From positions 682,001-746,000 of the forward strand of contig OZ244166.1 in the NCBI GenBank assembly GCA_965216445.1: a DNA stretch of 64,000 nucleotides, in the 5' to 3' direction. The position numbers were made by a program, and so were the translations under genes. This DNA comes from MA-ANB-1 sp965216445. Lineage in GTDB: Bacteria; Actinomycetota; Acidimicrobiia; Spongiisociales; ZC4RG35. The notes beneath the pieces were generated by a model that saw only the letters and a list, made by a program, of their open reading frames with translations, made no database searches and had not been told where the DNA came from. The stretch's first letter is position 1. The number at the start of each line of letters is the position of its first letter. This document shows positions 8,624 to 17,316 of the stretch, one piece after another.

Positions 8624-10098
8624 GGAACCAACTGCACCGGGTTGCCGATCACACGAGCAGTCCAGGTGGTGCGTTCATTGGGCTGTGAGAGGTCGAGTTC
8701 CATCCTCCAGAAGCAGTCCGTGGACGATGGGCTGGCGGTGGGACCGCAGTCGTATCCGCTCGAAATGTCGATCTCTGCGGTGATCCATTCGTTGTTATAG
8801 ATCCGTGTTCCACCGGAGGTCGTCGTGAGCCACTCGCACGAGCCTGATCCCGACCCAGTGATGGTGCCTGAAGAGTCCTCTGAGAACCACGTGCAGTTGG
8901 GGATGTTGCCAAACGGGTCGCGGACTCGCATGTAAGAGAGCCCTGAGGCATCACCAGCATCGAAGAACCGAAGTTCGAGGGTCTTTCCGGCGTGCACCGG
9001 ATCGATTTCAGCGAGGTAGAGGTTCGACGGTCCGGTCAGGTTGTTGGAGAAGATCGACATGTCGTTGATGCCGTAGACACGGGGTTGAGGTCCCGACCCG
9101 GTCGAAGCAGCAACGGAGTACTGATTGGTTCCTGACCCGTTACCGGACGAGAACACGTGGAGCGGGTACACACCAGCGGGTGAGCCGGCCGGCAGCGAGC
9201 ACAGAATCCGCCATTGGTTCTGATAGTAAGTGTTGGAGTTGGGTGCCAGGTTCCATGTACACCCAGCGAGGACGGCCGTGTCGCCGGGCGAGTTTGGCGT
9301 GGTGTCCAGTGCATGCAACTGGAACGACGTCCTAACACCCGGGTTGCTGTTGCCCGGACTGAACCTGGCATCAGCCGTTTCGACAGTTGGATAAGAGGGA
9401 CGCTGGTTAAATCGTGCGTCATAGATCGCCACGTCGACTTGAGATGTTGCAGTCGCTTGAAGCTCAACTGCGAAGTAGTAGCCGGTGTATAGACCGCCGC
9501 GTGCGTATTCGACGTTGCTCGACGCACACGATGTTGCCGAAGTCGAGGTGTCGAGGCAGTTTGTCGAGTATGGGTCGCCATCCCGTTTGAAGGTGTATGG
9601 TGCGGAAACGGCCGCCCAAAAGTCGTTGATATTGGCCGGGCAGTAGGTTCCGGTCGGGTCTTGCCCGAAACAGCGCGACGGACTCCCCAGTGGGACCGGC
9701 AGAACGTATTGCGCGGTCGCTTCGCGTGTGATCGACATCGTGTTGATGCCGACCACTTTCAAGAAGAAGGTTGGTATCTGTGTGCGCAGTTCGACATGGA
9801 GCTTGTTTTCGGGAAGCGGTGTGGCCACAAGTGTGTTGGTTCCACCGATTGGGAAGTCGTTGGCGGCCGCGGCGTTCTCCGCATCTGTTTGAGCCTGAGC
9901 CACGAAACTAGGCAGGTTCACAACTCCGGCGAGTGCAGCCGAATCGGCGGCTTGCTGAGCGCGGGTCGAGTTGAGGTACACCCAGCCGAGGTCTACCGCA
10001 AACGCTGATACGGCGAGGAGGGCGACGAGCGACCCGGCCACCCACAAAAGCGTGGCGCCTTTTTCGTCTTTGAGCTTCCTACCGAATATGCGTCTCAT
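8620..10098 (-). CDS. TadG-like pilus assembly protein (intact copy)
   Basis: 492 aa. Residues 10-45 (DEKGATLLWVAGSLVALLAVSAF) form the TadG N-terminal helix, followed by AVDLGWVYLNSTRAQQAADSAALAGV, a textbook TadG_N block. The remainder is a large secreted beta-rich domain containing several Cys pairs and ending WTARVIGNPVQL. It overlaps the genes on both sides by 4 bases (ATGA). Its C-terminal half is a paralogue of the broken TadG at 10791-12283. Confidence 0.85.
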   Translation of the reverse strand: MRRIFGRKLKDEKGATLLWVAGSLVALLAVSAFAVDLGWVYLNSTRAQQAADSAALAGVVNLPSFVAQAQTDAENAAAANDFPIGGTNTLVATPLPENKLHVELRTQIPTFFLKVVGINTMSITREATAQYVLPVPLGSPSRCFGQDPTGTYCPANINDFWAAVSAPYTFKRDGDPYSTNCLDTSTSATSCASSNVEYARGGLYTGYYFAVELQATATSQVDVAIYDARFNQRPSYPTVETADARFSPGNSNPGVRTSFQLHALDTTPNSPGDTAVLAGCTWNLAPNSNTYYQNQWRILCSLPAGSPAGVYPLHVFSSGNGSGTNQYSVAASTGSGPQPRVYGINDMSIFSNNLTGPSNLYLAEIDPVHAGKTLELRFFDAGDASGLSYMRVRDPFGNIPNCTWFSEDSSGTITGSGSGSCEWLTTTSGGTRIYNNEWITAEIDISSGYDCGPTASPSSTDCFWRMELDLSQPNERTTWTARVIGNPVQLVP

Positions 10099-10655
10099 TC
10101 GAATGCCTCGGGTTCAAGTCGACTGATTGATGTCTTATCAACTACGTAGCTGCCACTGAATGGTGGGAGGCCGGTGATCCAGCTCCGGCTCATGGTTACG
10201 CGGACACCAATGATGTCGAGGACGCTCGTTGGGCCCGAGATGACTGCGCGTGATGTCGATGGCCAGAGAACCGTTCCCGACCAGTTTGCTACGCAATCCA
10301 TGGGGTCTCCTCCGGTGTAGGTGTATGTGTTGATCGAGCCTGGAACCGGAGCTCCCGTCGATGGATTGGTCTCAAAGATCTCGAGTGTGTTGAGGCGGTC
10401 GAGGTGGCTTTGCCGGAGAACACCGGCAACTCGCTGGATGACAAAGCAATCAGCGTCGATGTCATTGCCTGCAACGGAGCCGATCTGGGCGCCCTCTCGC
10501 GTTGCTTGTGTGACTTGCATCGAGTCCCCGAAAGCGAGACCGAGCTCCATGATGCCGACTAAAAGCAGCACAAGAACGGGCATCACAATCGCCATTTCGA
10601 TTAGTGCTGCCCCTCGTTCTTTTGTTGTCTTCGCTGGACTCAACATCTCCACCAC
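10095..10655 (-). CDS. TadE-like minor pilin (array member 2)
   Basis: 186 aa. N-terminus KERGAALIEMAIVMPVLVLLLVGIMELGLAF has the Gly/Glu prepilin-like site and one hydrophobic helix; VTQATREGAQIGSVAG and DADC follow as in member 1. The outer domain ends LEPEAFE. An ATG at 10646 is an alternative start. It is preceded by a 135-base gap, so it probably heads the tadE2-tadG-tadE1 transcript. Confidence 0.82.
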   Translation of the reverse strand: MVEMLSPAKTTKERGAALIEMAIVMPVLVLLLVGIMELGLAFGDSMQVTQATREGAQIGSVAGNDIDADCFVIQRVAGVLRQSHLDRLNTLEIFETNPSTGAPVPGSINTYTYTGGDPMDCVANWSGTVLWPSTSRAVISGPTSVLDIIGVRVTMSRSWITGLPPFSGSYVVDKTSISRLEPEAFE

Positions 10656-10790
10656 CCGCTGCGACCAAGCACAGCAAGACTACGCGCAATGACGGAGCAA
10701 CACGCTCCGTGGTCATGTATCGGCAAAAGCTACTCAAACATTGAGCGCTGAGATACGGGTCGTTGGACCCATCGAGTTAGCGGCAAAACC
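10656..10790 (-). other. spacer between the broken tadG and tadE2, with hairpins
   Basis: No gene fits. It holds a 7-bp hairpin (10694-10712, ACGGAGC arms), a small GGGTC/GACCC hairpin, and two related minus-strand motifs (TTTTGCCG at both ends). This is the only break in the otherwise overlapping pilus array, so it probably contains the tadE2 promoter and the end of the upstream transcript. Confidence 0.4.
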
Positions 10791-12283
10791 TCAGTCGATA
10801 ATGTGGATCGGGTTACCAATCATGTAGGCACGCCAGGTGGTGGTGTCCTGGATACCACCGCTGTACACGTAGTTCATCTTCCACCAGCAGGTTGCGCATG
10901 AGTAGGTGGGAGGAAGGTCCATCTCGAACTTAAGCCACTTGTTGTTGTACTCCTGTGAGGCAACGAACTCTTCGCAGTCTGCCCCGGCAGGAATTGTTTG
11001 GAACTGCGTCCAGGCCGACGACGGACTGGGACGGGTGTACAGCCGGCACTCGCCACCGTTGAAAACGCTTCCTGTTGGGTCGACGACTTGTAGGACCCCT
11101 GGGTCAGGGCCATCGCCCGCATCCCAAAGCTCGACCACGAAAGTCTTCCCGTTGTAGTAGGAGGGAACTTCGGCGAGGTAGAAGCTCGTCGTCAGCCCTG
11201 ATGCGTTGTTGTATAGCGAGAAATCGCCGAGGGCGAAGAGGTTTGCCCCTGCACCATCGGCCATGATCGAATAGCGATTCAATCCGGCTCGATCAGTGTT
11301 GGGCCCGGGATCCAGGTGCTTTATCTGGAGGACAAACACACCTGCACCGGACTGAGTCCAGCAAGCCTGACCGTCGGGCGGGCTCGGCGCTGGGTAGGGG
11401 TCTGTGTGGAGGATCTGTGCGACTGGTGGAATTGTGGCTGTACACAGGGCCGTGTTGTCCGACACGTCTAACGGCGTCGGATCAGGGAGCATAAAGGGTG
11501 ATCACCATTGTCGGGCCACAGTCGGGCGCCGTCGATGGGCCCCAGGCCTCGCACCCACGGTCGCCCGTCCTGATGAGGTCGTGCGTCGGGATTTCCACCC
11601 GACGTGTTATGGAACGCCAGATCGATGCCCTTGACCGTGAACGCGGCACCTGACTCGATGCCGTAGAGGTAACCCGTGGCGCGAGCGTGTGGGTTCTGAG
11701 GGCAACTGGGGTTGTCCGACTGAGAGGTGCACCACGAGGAGTAGGCATCACCCATGCTGTTGTCAGTATATTTCCCGTGGATGTTCGCCCAGAAGTTGGA
11801 TTGACCCGTACAGCCGGGTTGGTTGGGTCACAGAGGTTTCCGAATAGGTCGTCAGGACTCCCCAGCTTCAACGGTGGGATGAACTCGGCCACAGCAGATC
11901 GTGACACGGTGATCGTGTCAAAGCCGATGACCTTGCCGAAGAATGTTGGCAAGTACATGTTCGATGTCGACTTGGAGCTGGTTCTGTGATCCGGGAACAA
12001 CTCCGGAGGTAACGGTGACATCAGAGGCTGAAGCGTCGTAACCGTTGCGGTTGGCGATATCAAGAGCGGTTGCATTTGCAGTACCCACCTGGGTGGGCAG
12101 GTACACGACCCCGGCAAGTGCCGCCCCATCAGCGGCCCGTTGTACCTTGCTGGCGTTGAGATAGAACCAGGCTAGGTCGGCGCTGATCGCAGCGACACCC
12201 ATGAGCAGGAACAGGCTCACGGCGACGATCGCCATGGCTGCGCCTTTGTCTTCTTTCCACTTCTTTCGGAAGTCGTGGATCAT
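10791..12283 (-). pseudogene. TadG-like pilus protein with about four frameshifts
   Basis: The reading frame is recoverable only by switching frame at about 11960, 11818, 11589 and 11486. The joined product is a TadG: KEDKGAAMAIVAVSLFLLMG helix, DLAWFYLNASKVQRAADGAALAGV, then YLPTFFGKVIGFDTITVSRSAVAEF, GCTGQSNFWANIHGKY, GDRGCEAWGPS, DPTPLDVSDN and a C-terminus WRAYMIGNPIHI that matches the intact TadG. Three of the four shifts are single-base changes in C-runs. It overlaps tadE3 by 4 bases, so it was once part of the array. True decay or local sequence error are both possible. Confidence 0.8.
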
Positions 12284-12855
12284 GAGCCACCTCTCGCGTC
12301 AGGTTCGATCTGCATAACTGCGTATTCAGACCATGTCACGGTCGGGAACGGGAAGAAGCCGGTTACGTCGGAATGAGAGAAGATGACTTCGACTCCCAGA
12401 ACGTCGAATCCGGGAGGTGTCCGGTCCCGACTTGCCGGTGCCCAGGGGCACCCGTTGTCACAGACGAAGCCGTTGGCGGAGTTGTCACATTGGAGGCCAC
12501 CTAGAGATGGGACGTAGTGGTTGACCGAGCCGACGATGGGATCACCATTGCTGTCTGCCTTGAAGATGGAGACTTCCTGCACAGTTCCAAACTTGAGGTT
12601 ACACACGGCTTCTTCGACGGACTCGAGAATGAGGTCGTCGGCGTCTACTCCGAGCATCGTGTCGTTGTAGTCGGCCGCGGCTGCACCTGTCCGGGCCCCC
12701 TCACGTGCCGAGTTGGTGACCGTTACGTAGTCGATGACGAGGAAGCCAATCTCCGAGATTCCAACCGCAAGGAGGATCAGCATAGGAAGAAGCAGAGCCG
12801 CCTCGATGAGGGAGGCGCCTTTCTCCTTCTCACGACGGAAGAGCCTTCCGATCAT
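12280..12855 (-). CDS. TadE-like minor pilin (array member 3)
   Basis: 191 aa. The segment EKGASLIEAALLLPMLILLAVGI is the prepilin-like Gly/Glu site plus single helix. VTNSAREGARTG is the counterpart of the VTQATREG motif in the other members, and the C-terminal region DVLGVEVIFSHSDVTGFFPF resembles member 4. The outer domain has five Cys and ends with IEPDARGGS. It is joined by 4-base overlaps to tadE4 upstream and the broken tadG downstream. Confidence 0.8.
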   Translation of the reverse strand: MIGRLFRREKEKGASLIEAALLLPMLILLAVGISEIGFLVIDYVTVTNSAREGARTGAAAADYNDTMLGVDADDLILESVEEAVCNLKFGTVQEVSIFKADSNGDPIVGSVNHYVPSLGGLQCDNSANGFVCDNGCPWAPASRDRTPPGFDVLGVEVIFSHSDVTGFFPFPTVTWSEYAVMQIEPDARGGS

Positions 12856-13430
12856 GGTGTTCCAAACACTTGCGGTTCGATCTGGAAGTCGGTGGAAGTG
12901 CTGAAGTCAGCCGCAGGAGAGAAGAAGCCGGTTATCCACTGGTGCATGAACCGGACCTGGACACCAACACGGTCAGTGATTGGAGCCTCCACGTCTCGAG
13001 TGGCCGGATCCCAGTTTGGTGTGGTATAGGTGGCACGGAACGGTTCGGGACAGGGTGTCCAGTCGCAACACCCGACCAGGATCATCCCTGGTGAGAGGTC
13101 GCTGCAGTCACTGCCCGGCGTGTAGTTGTAGTTGGTCCCCAGACCGCCGGGCTCGAAAATCCGCACCTGCATTCCGTCGGCAATTGAGGCTGCGCCCAGG
13201 GTTGCCTCGACGTCGCGGAGGATCTGGATATCGGCATTGGGATCATTGCCGTAAGTGGCACCAGCACGGGCGCCTTCACGTGAGGCATGGCTAACCGAGA
13301 GCCAGTCTTTGAACGCCAAACCGAATTCCAGGACGGCGAACAGGACAAGAAAAAGCAGGCCATAGACGATGGCCGCTTCGACGATGGTTGCCCCTCGGTC
13401 GTCAGTTTTCTTGAAACGGGATAAACCCAT
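12852..13430 (-). CDS. TadE-like minor pilin (array member 4, first gene)
   Basis: 192 aa. DDRGATIVEAAIVYGLLFLVLFAVLEFGLAF is the prepilin-like site and helix, followed by VSHASREGARAG and GNDPNADI. The outer domain contains a Cys cluster (VGCCDWTPCPE) and RFMHQWITGFF, and ends IEPQVFGTP. As the first gene of the minus-strand array it should be nearest the promoter, in the 140-base gap before sdhB; no clear promoter is visible there. Confidence 0.8.
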   Translation of the reverse strand: MGLSRFKKTDDRGATIVEAAIVYGLLFLVLFAVLEFGLAFKDWLSVSHASREGARAGATYGNDPNADIQILRDVEATLGAASIADGMQVRIFEPGGLGTNYNYTPGSDCSDLSPGMILVGCCDWTPCPEPFRATYTTPNWDPATRDVEAPITDRVGVQVRFMHQWITGFFSPAADFSTSTDFQIEPQVFGTP

Positions 13431-13573
13431 TGTCCACCCTCCACCCGTAAGGCGGAAATATCGTAGACGACGTCACACGTTCGTGTGGCGACGCTGTTAG
13501 TGGTCAGGTTAGGGGAAACTAGGGCTTTCTCAAGAGGCCGTTAGGCCTATTAACCGTCTCTTAACGTCCTCAT

Positions 13574-14335
13574 CTAGCTCTGCGAAGCCAGGCGACGGTT
13601 CTTGAATTTCGCCTTCACGTAGTCGGAATTCATCATTGCGATGAAGTCGATCGAAATCTGCTTGGGACATGCCTCTTCGCACTCTCCGTGGTTGGTGCAC
13701 GAACCGAAGTGCTCCTCCATGGTGTCGACCATGCCCTCGACCCGTGTCCATCGCTCCGCCTGGCCCTGGGGGAGAAGGCTCAGGTGGTTGACCTTGGCTG
13801 CCGTGAACAGGTTGGCGGCCCCGTTGGGGCAAGCTGCCACACAGGCACCGCAGCCGATGCAGGCCGCGGCATCAAACGCGGTTTCGGCGACGTCGTAGGG
13901 GACGGGGATGAGATTCGCGTCGGGTGCCGACCCGGTGTCGACCGAGATATACCCGCCACTCTCGACGATTCTGTCGAACGCCGATCGGTCGACGACAAGG
14001 TCCTTGACCAGTGGGAAACCGGAGGCTCGCCAGGGCTCGACGGTGATGGTTGCTCCATCTTCGAATTTGCGCATGTGAAGCTGGCAAGTAGCGGTACCTT
14101 GCTGCGGTCCGTGGGCTTGACCGTCGATCATGACCCCGCAGGTTCCACAGATCCCCTCCCGGCAGTCGTGGTCGAATGCAACCGGGTCTTGGCCGCTTTT
14201 AATGAGTCGCTCGTTGAGAATGTCGAGCATTTCAAGGAAGGACATCTCCTCGGATATCCCGCCCAGCTGGTACGTCTCGAATCCGCCACCAGTTTGCGGT
14301 CCCTTTTGTCTCCAAACCTGGAGTGTGATGTTCAT
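13574..14335 (-). CDS. sdhB: succinate dehydrogenase iron-sulfur subunit
   Basis: 253 aa. The N-terminal [2Fe-2S] domain has CREGICGTCGVMIDG with a later Cys in ATCQLH. The C-terminal domain has CIGCGACVAACPNG and CTNHGECEEACPK for the [4Fe-4S] and [3Fe-4S] clusters. It carries electrons from the SdhA flavin to the cytochrome b subunit at the cytoplasmic face of the membrane. It is the last gene of sdhCAB and its start overlaps the sdhA stop by 4 bases. Confidence 0.95.
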   Translation of the reverse strand: MNITLQVWRQKGPQTGGGFETYQLGGISEEMSFLEMLDILNERLIKSGQDPVAFDHDCREGICGTCGVMIDGQAHGPQQGTATCQLHMRKFEDGATITVEPWRASGFPLVKDLVVDRSAFDRIVESGGYISVDTGSAPDANLIPVPYDVAETAFDAAACIGCGACVAACPNGAANLFTAAKVNHLSLLPQGQAERWTRVEGMVDTMEEHFGSCTNHGECEEACPKQISIDFIAMMNSDYVKAKFKNRRLASQS

Positions 14336-16254
14336 TTGTAACTCCTGGTTGTGAGAGCGACGTTTTCGAATTCGAGTGGTTCAACGGATAGCTCCGGGTT
14401 TGCCGCATCGCCGGTCCACTCCCAGACCGAGACGTTGGCAAAGTCTTCGTCGTCGCGAACCGCTTCCCCTTCTTCAGTCTGATACTCCTCGCGGAAGTGA
14501 CCTCCGCAGGACTCCTCACGGTGGAGGGCGTCACGGCACATCGCCTGGGCCAGCTCGAAGAAGTCGTCGACCCTCTGCGCTTTCTCCAACCCCTGGTTGA
14601 GAGTGTCGGCGCTGCCCATCACCCGGACGTCCTTGCGGTACTCCTCATGGAGGGCGGGTATGTCCGAAAGAGCTTTTTCCAGACCGGATTCGTTGCGGGC
14701 CATCCCGCAGTGCTCGAGCATGATCTTGCCCAGCTCCTTGTGGAACCAGTCGACCGACCTCGATCCATTGGTTGCGAGGAGTTGGTTGGTGTTATCCGCG
14801 ACAGTCTGGGCAACCTCGGAGAAGACCGGGTCGTCGGTTGGGACGGGGTCGTCGTTGAGATATTGACTCAGGTAGTCGCCGATTGTGTAGGGGAGTACGA
14901 AGTAGCCGTCGGCAAGACCCTGCATCAGAGCTGAAGCCCCGAGGCGATTGGCACCGTGATCGCTGAAGTTGGCCTCGCCTATCGCATAAAGACCCGGCAC
15001 CGTGGTCATCAGGTTGTAGTCGACCCAGAGGCCGCCCATCGTGTAGTGCGGCGCCGGGTAGATCCGCATTGGAACCTTGTAGGGGTTCTCGTCAGTGATC
15101 CGCTCGTACATCTCGAACAGGTTCGAGTACCGGCTTTCGATTACGTCTTGGCCGGTTCGCTCGATGGCGTGTTTGAAGTCGAGGTACACCCCGTTCTCGA
15201 GGGGCCCCACACCTTTACCCGAATCCACCATCCTCTTGGCGGCACGAGAAGCGACGTCGCGGGGCACCAGGTTTCCGAACGCTGGATAGATCCGTTCCAG
15301 GTAGTAGTCCCGATCCTCTTCTGGGATTTCGTTCGCAGGCCGCTTGTCGTCTGCTCTCTTGGGAACCCAGATTCGGCCGTCATTGCGGAGGGACTCCGAC
15401 ATCAATGTCAGCTTCGACTGGAACTCGTCAGAGGCAGGTATGCATGTGGGGTGGATCTGGGTGAAGCAAGGGTTGGCAAAGCCAGCGCCTTTGCGATGGG
15501 CGCGCCAGGCGGCAGTCACGTTGGACGCCATCGCGTTGGTCGAAAGGTAGAAGGCGTTGGAGTAGCCGCCCGTGGCAAGGACAACTGCGTGCGCGGAGTG
15601 TTTTGTGATTTCGCCCGTGATCAGGTTGCGGACCACGATCCCGACTGCTCGTCCGTCTTTGATGACAAGGTCGAGCATCTCCGATCGAGTGTGAAGTTTT
15701 ACCGAGCCGGCGTCCACCTGGCGCATCAACGCCTGGTAGGCACCGAGGAGGAGTTGCTGGCCGGTCTGGCCCCTCGCGTAGAAGGTTCGGGAGACCTGGG
15801 CGCCACCGAAGGATCGGTTTGCCAGCAGTCCGCCGTACTCCCTTCCGAAAGGGACCCCTTGCGCGGTTGCCTGGTCGATGATGTTGAGAGAGACATCGGC
15901 GAGGCGGTAGACGTTGGCTTCGCGACTGCGGTAGTCGCCCCCTTTGACGGTGTCGTAGAACAGTCGGTAGACGGAGTCACCGTCGTTCCGATAGTTCTTG
16001 GCCGCGTTGATTCCACCCTGGGCCGCAATCGAGTGTGCCCGCCGTGGCGAGTCGTGGAATGTGAAGGCTTCCACCTCATAACCGAGTTCGCCGAGTGTGG
16101 CAGCAGCCGATCCGCCGGCCAGGCCGGTCCCGACGACAATCACCTTGAATTTCCGCTTGTTGGCTGGATTGACAAGCTTCACGGAGAACTTGTGGTTTTC
16201 CCACTTCTCCTCGATGGATCCCGAAGGGACCTTTGGGTCTAAGTCGAAAGCCAT
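14332..16254 (-). CDS. sdhA: succinate dehydrogenase flavoprotein subunit
   Basis: 640 aa, the long form typical of cytochrome b558 (SdhABC) enzymes. Visible are the FAD-binding VVGTGLAGGSAAATLGELGY, AAQGGINAAKNYRNDGDS, the active-site region FTQIHPTCIP, the RDVASRAA block, HYTMGG, GANRLGASALMQGLADG and EESCGGHFREEYQ. Oxidises succinate to fumarate and passes electrons to SdhB. It lies 4 bases after sdhC and overlaps sdhB by 4 bases. Confidence 0.96.
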   Translation of the reverse strand: MAFDLDPKVPSGSIEEKWENHKFSVKLVNPANKRKFKVIVVGTGLAGGSAAATLGELGYEVEAFTFHDSPRRAHSIAAQGGINAAKNYRNDGDSVYRLFYDTVKGGDYRSREANVYRLADVSLNIIDQATAQGVPFGREYGGLLANRSFGGAQVSRTFYARGQTGQQLLLGAYQALMRQVDAGSVKLHTRSEMLDLVIKDGRAVGIVVRNLITGEITKHSAHAVVLATGGYSNAFYLSTNAMASNVTAAWRAHRKGAGFANPCFTQIHPTCIPASDEFQSKLTLMSESLRNDGRIWVPKRADDKRPANEIPEEDRDYYLERIYPAFGNLVPRDVASRAAKRMVDSGKGVGPLENGVYLDFKHAIERTGQDVIESRYSNLFEMYERITDENPYKVPMRIYPAPHYTMGGLWVDYNLMTTVPGLYAIGEANFSDHGANRLGASALMQGLADGYFVLPYTIGDYLSQYLNDDPVPTDDPVFSEVAQTVADNTNQLLATNGSRSVDWFHKELGKIMLEHCGMARNESGLEKALSDIPALHEEYRKDVRVMGSADTLNQGLEKAQRVDDFFELAQAMCRDALHREESCGGHFREEYQTEEGEAVRDDEDFANVSVWEWTGDAANPELSVEPLEFENVALTTRSYK

Positions 16255-16258
16255 AACC

Positions 16259-16987
16259 TCACTCGATCAATCCGAATAACACTGCCAGTGGCATGACGCT
16301 GTTGCCGACGACTACCAGCGAAGCGATGCCTGTGGCCAGATATCGCCGCCATTTGTTGAACCGGGGGTTGTTGATTCCGAGACTCTGGAACATCGACCAA
16401 ACCCCGTGGTCGAGGTGCAGACCGAGCGCCAGCATCGCCAGGACGTAGAAGATCGCTACCGGCGCCCGACTGAAGGAACCAACAAAGTTGGCATAGACCT
16501 CGCCCCTCTCCCAGACTTCCGGCGCGGCGGGCTGAACCCCCCAGGTGAGGTCAGCGAGGTGGAAGATGAGGAAGAGAAGGAATATCACACCGCTGTAGCG
16601 CATGGTGCGACTGGCGTAGTTCGCAGCTATGTAGTCCCGTGGTCCCCGGTAGTCCTCCGGTCGTGCGTTGCGATTCATGATCGTCAACGCATATGCCGCA
16701 TGAATGTGAAGAGCGAACGCAACGATCAACCCGGTGCGGAGAATCCACAATGCAACCGTGTGGGGGAGGAAGGGGACGAACAGGTCGCGTAGTGCTTCGC
16801 CGTAGATGTCGATGTCGGGCACGCCGTCAACATCGGGGAGGAAGATCTTCCAGTTCCCGACCATATGGGCGAGAACAAATCCGATGATCATGATCCCGGT
16901 GAGCGCCATGATCCACTTTTTGCCGACCGCAGATCGGTAGAACTCAAGAGGCCAGGGAGCCTTCGTCTTCTCTGCGGTGGTGGTCAC
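16259..16987 (-). CDS. sdhC: succinate dehydrogenase cytochrome b558 subunit
   Basis: 242 aa with five predicted membrane helices, and no separate sdhD gene, as in the single-anchor b-type enzymes that use menaquinone. The first helix carries GIMIIGFVLAHMVGNWK and later segments carry ALHIHAAYALT, LLFLIFHLADL and LHLDHGVW, which supply His candidates for haem. GTG is the start. It is the first gene of sdhCAB, directly behind the promoter at 16996-17023. Confidence 0.9.
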   Translation of the reverse strand: MTTTAEKTKAPWPLEFYRSAVGKKWIMALTGIMIIGFVLAHMVGNWKIFLPDVDGVPDIDIYGEALRDLFVPFLPHTVALWILRTGLIVAFALHIHAAYALTIMNRNARPEDYRGPRDYIAANYASRTMRYSGVIFLLFLIFHLADLTWGVQPAAPEVWERGEVYANFVGSFSRAPVAIFYVLAMLALGLHLDHGVWSMFQSLGINNPRFNKWRRYLATGIASLVVVGNSVMPLAVLFGLIE

Positions 16988-16995
16988 GTTCCCAC

Positions 16996-17023
16996 TTTGT
17001 AAACGATCTACCCATTATGTCAA
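16996..17023 (-). promoter_or_regulatory. promoter of sdhCAB (near-leaderless)
   Basis: On the minus strand: TTGACA (17018-17023), a 16-base spacer, TACAAA (16996-17001). The predicted start point falls about 7 bases later, near 16988-16990, within a few bases of the sdhC GTG at 16987. No ribosome site is possible, so the message is likely leaderless. Confidence 0.6.
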
Positions 17024-17040
17024 TTCCTGTTTCCTGCCGC

Positions 17041-17183
17041 GTTTTCTCCGCTCTTGCACTGTGCACGGAAGGTTGTTTTCTGAACGGTTTTGCACTGTGC
17101 GGGAACGCCTTCGGCGTTCCTTGGGAGTTTTCTTTGAAAACTCCATGCGTAGTGGTTGTTTTCTGAACGGTTTTGCACTGTGC
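17041..17183. repeat. direct repeats enclosing two hairpins, sdhC-whiB spacer
   Basis: A 30-base sequence ending TGCACTGTGC occurs exactly at 17071-17100 and 17154-17183, and a degenerate copy at 17041-17064 shares both ends. Between the exact copies lie two hairpins: 17102-17120 (8-bp stem, TTC loop) and 17124-17144 (9-bp stem, TTT loop). The rest of the 329-base spacer (16988-17316) holds the sdhC and whiB promoters. Confidence 0.8.
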
Positions 17184-17251
17184 AACGCACGTCGTAGCCG
17201 GGCCCTGATGGAAAACCGTGGTGCTATCGACCTAAATCGCCACGAGTGGTC

Positions 17252-17280
17252 TTGACGGCGCGCGCGGGGTTCCGTAATGT
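17252..17280 (+). promoter_or_regulatory. promoter of whiB
   Basis: TTGACG (17252-17257), 17-base spacer, TAATGT (17275-17280): a good housekeeping-sigma promoter. A start near 17287 gives a roughly 30-base leader with GAGGAG (17304-17309) placed 7 bases before the ATG at 17317. Confidence 0.65.
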
Positions 17281-17316
17281 CAAACATGTAATTACACGGT
17301 TGTGAGGAGTCTGTGA

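Noticed and set aside
10656..10790. Riboswitch-like spacer before tadE2
   Set aside because: It has hairpins and two TTTTGCCG motifs, but I could not match it to any known riboswitch class.
7700..11960. Widespread sequencing error as the cause of all frameshifts
   Set aside because: The shifts cluster in the aldolase and one tadG, while no similar breaks show in the other roughly 60 kb; error is still possible locally and is noted in the findings.
14956..16242. 428-codon plus-strand open frame
   Set aside because: It is antisense to sdhA, which has clear family motifs throughout; the long frame reflects codon bias of the true gene.
17041..17183. CRISPR-like array
   Set aside because: Only two exact and one degenerate copy, unequal spacing, no cas genes nearby.
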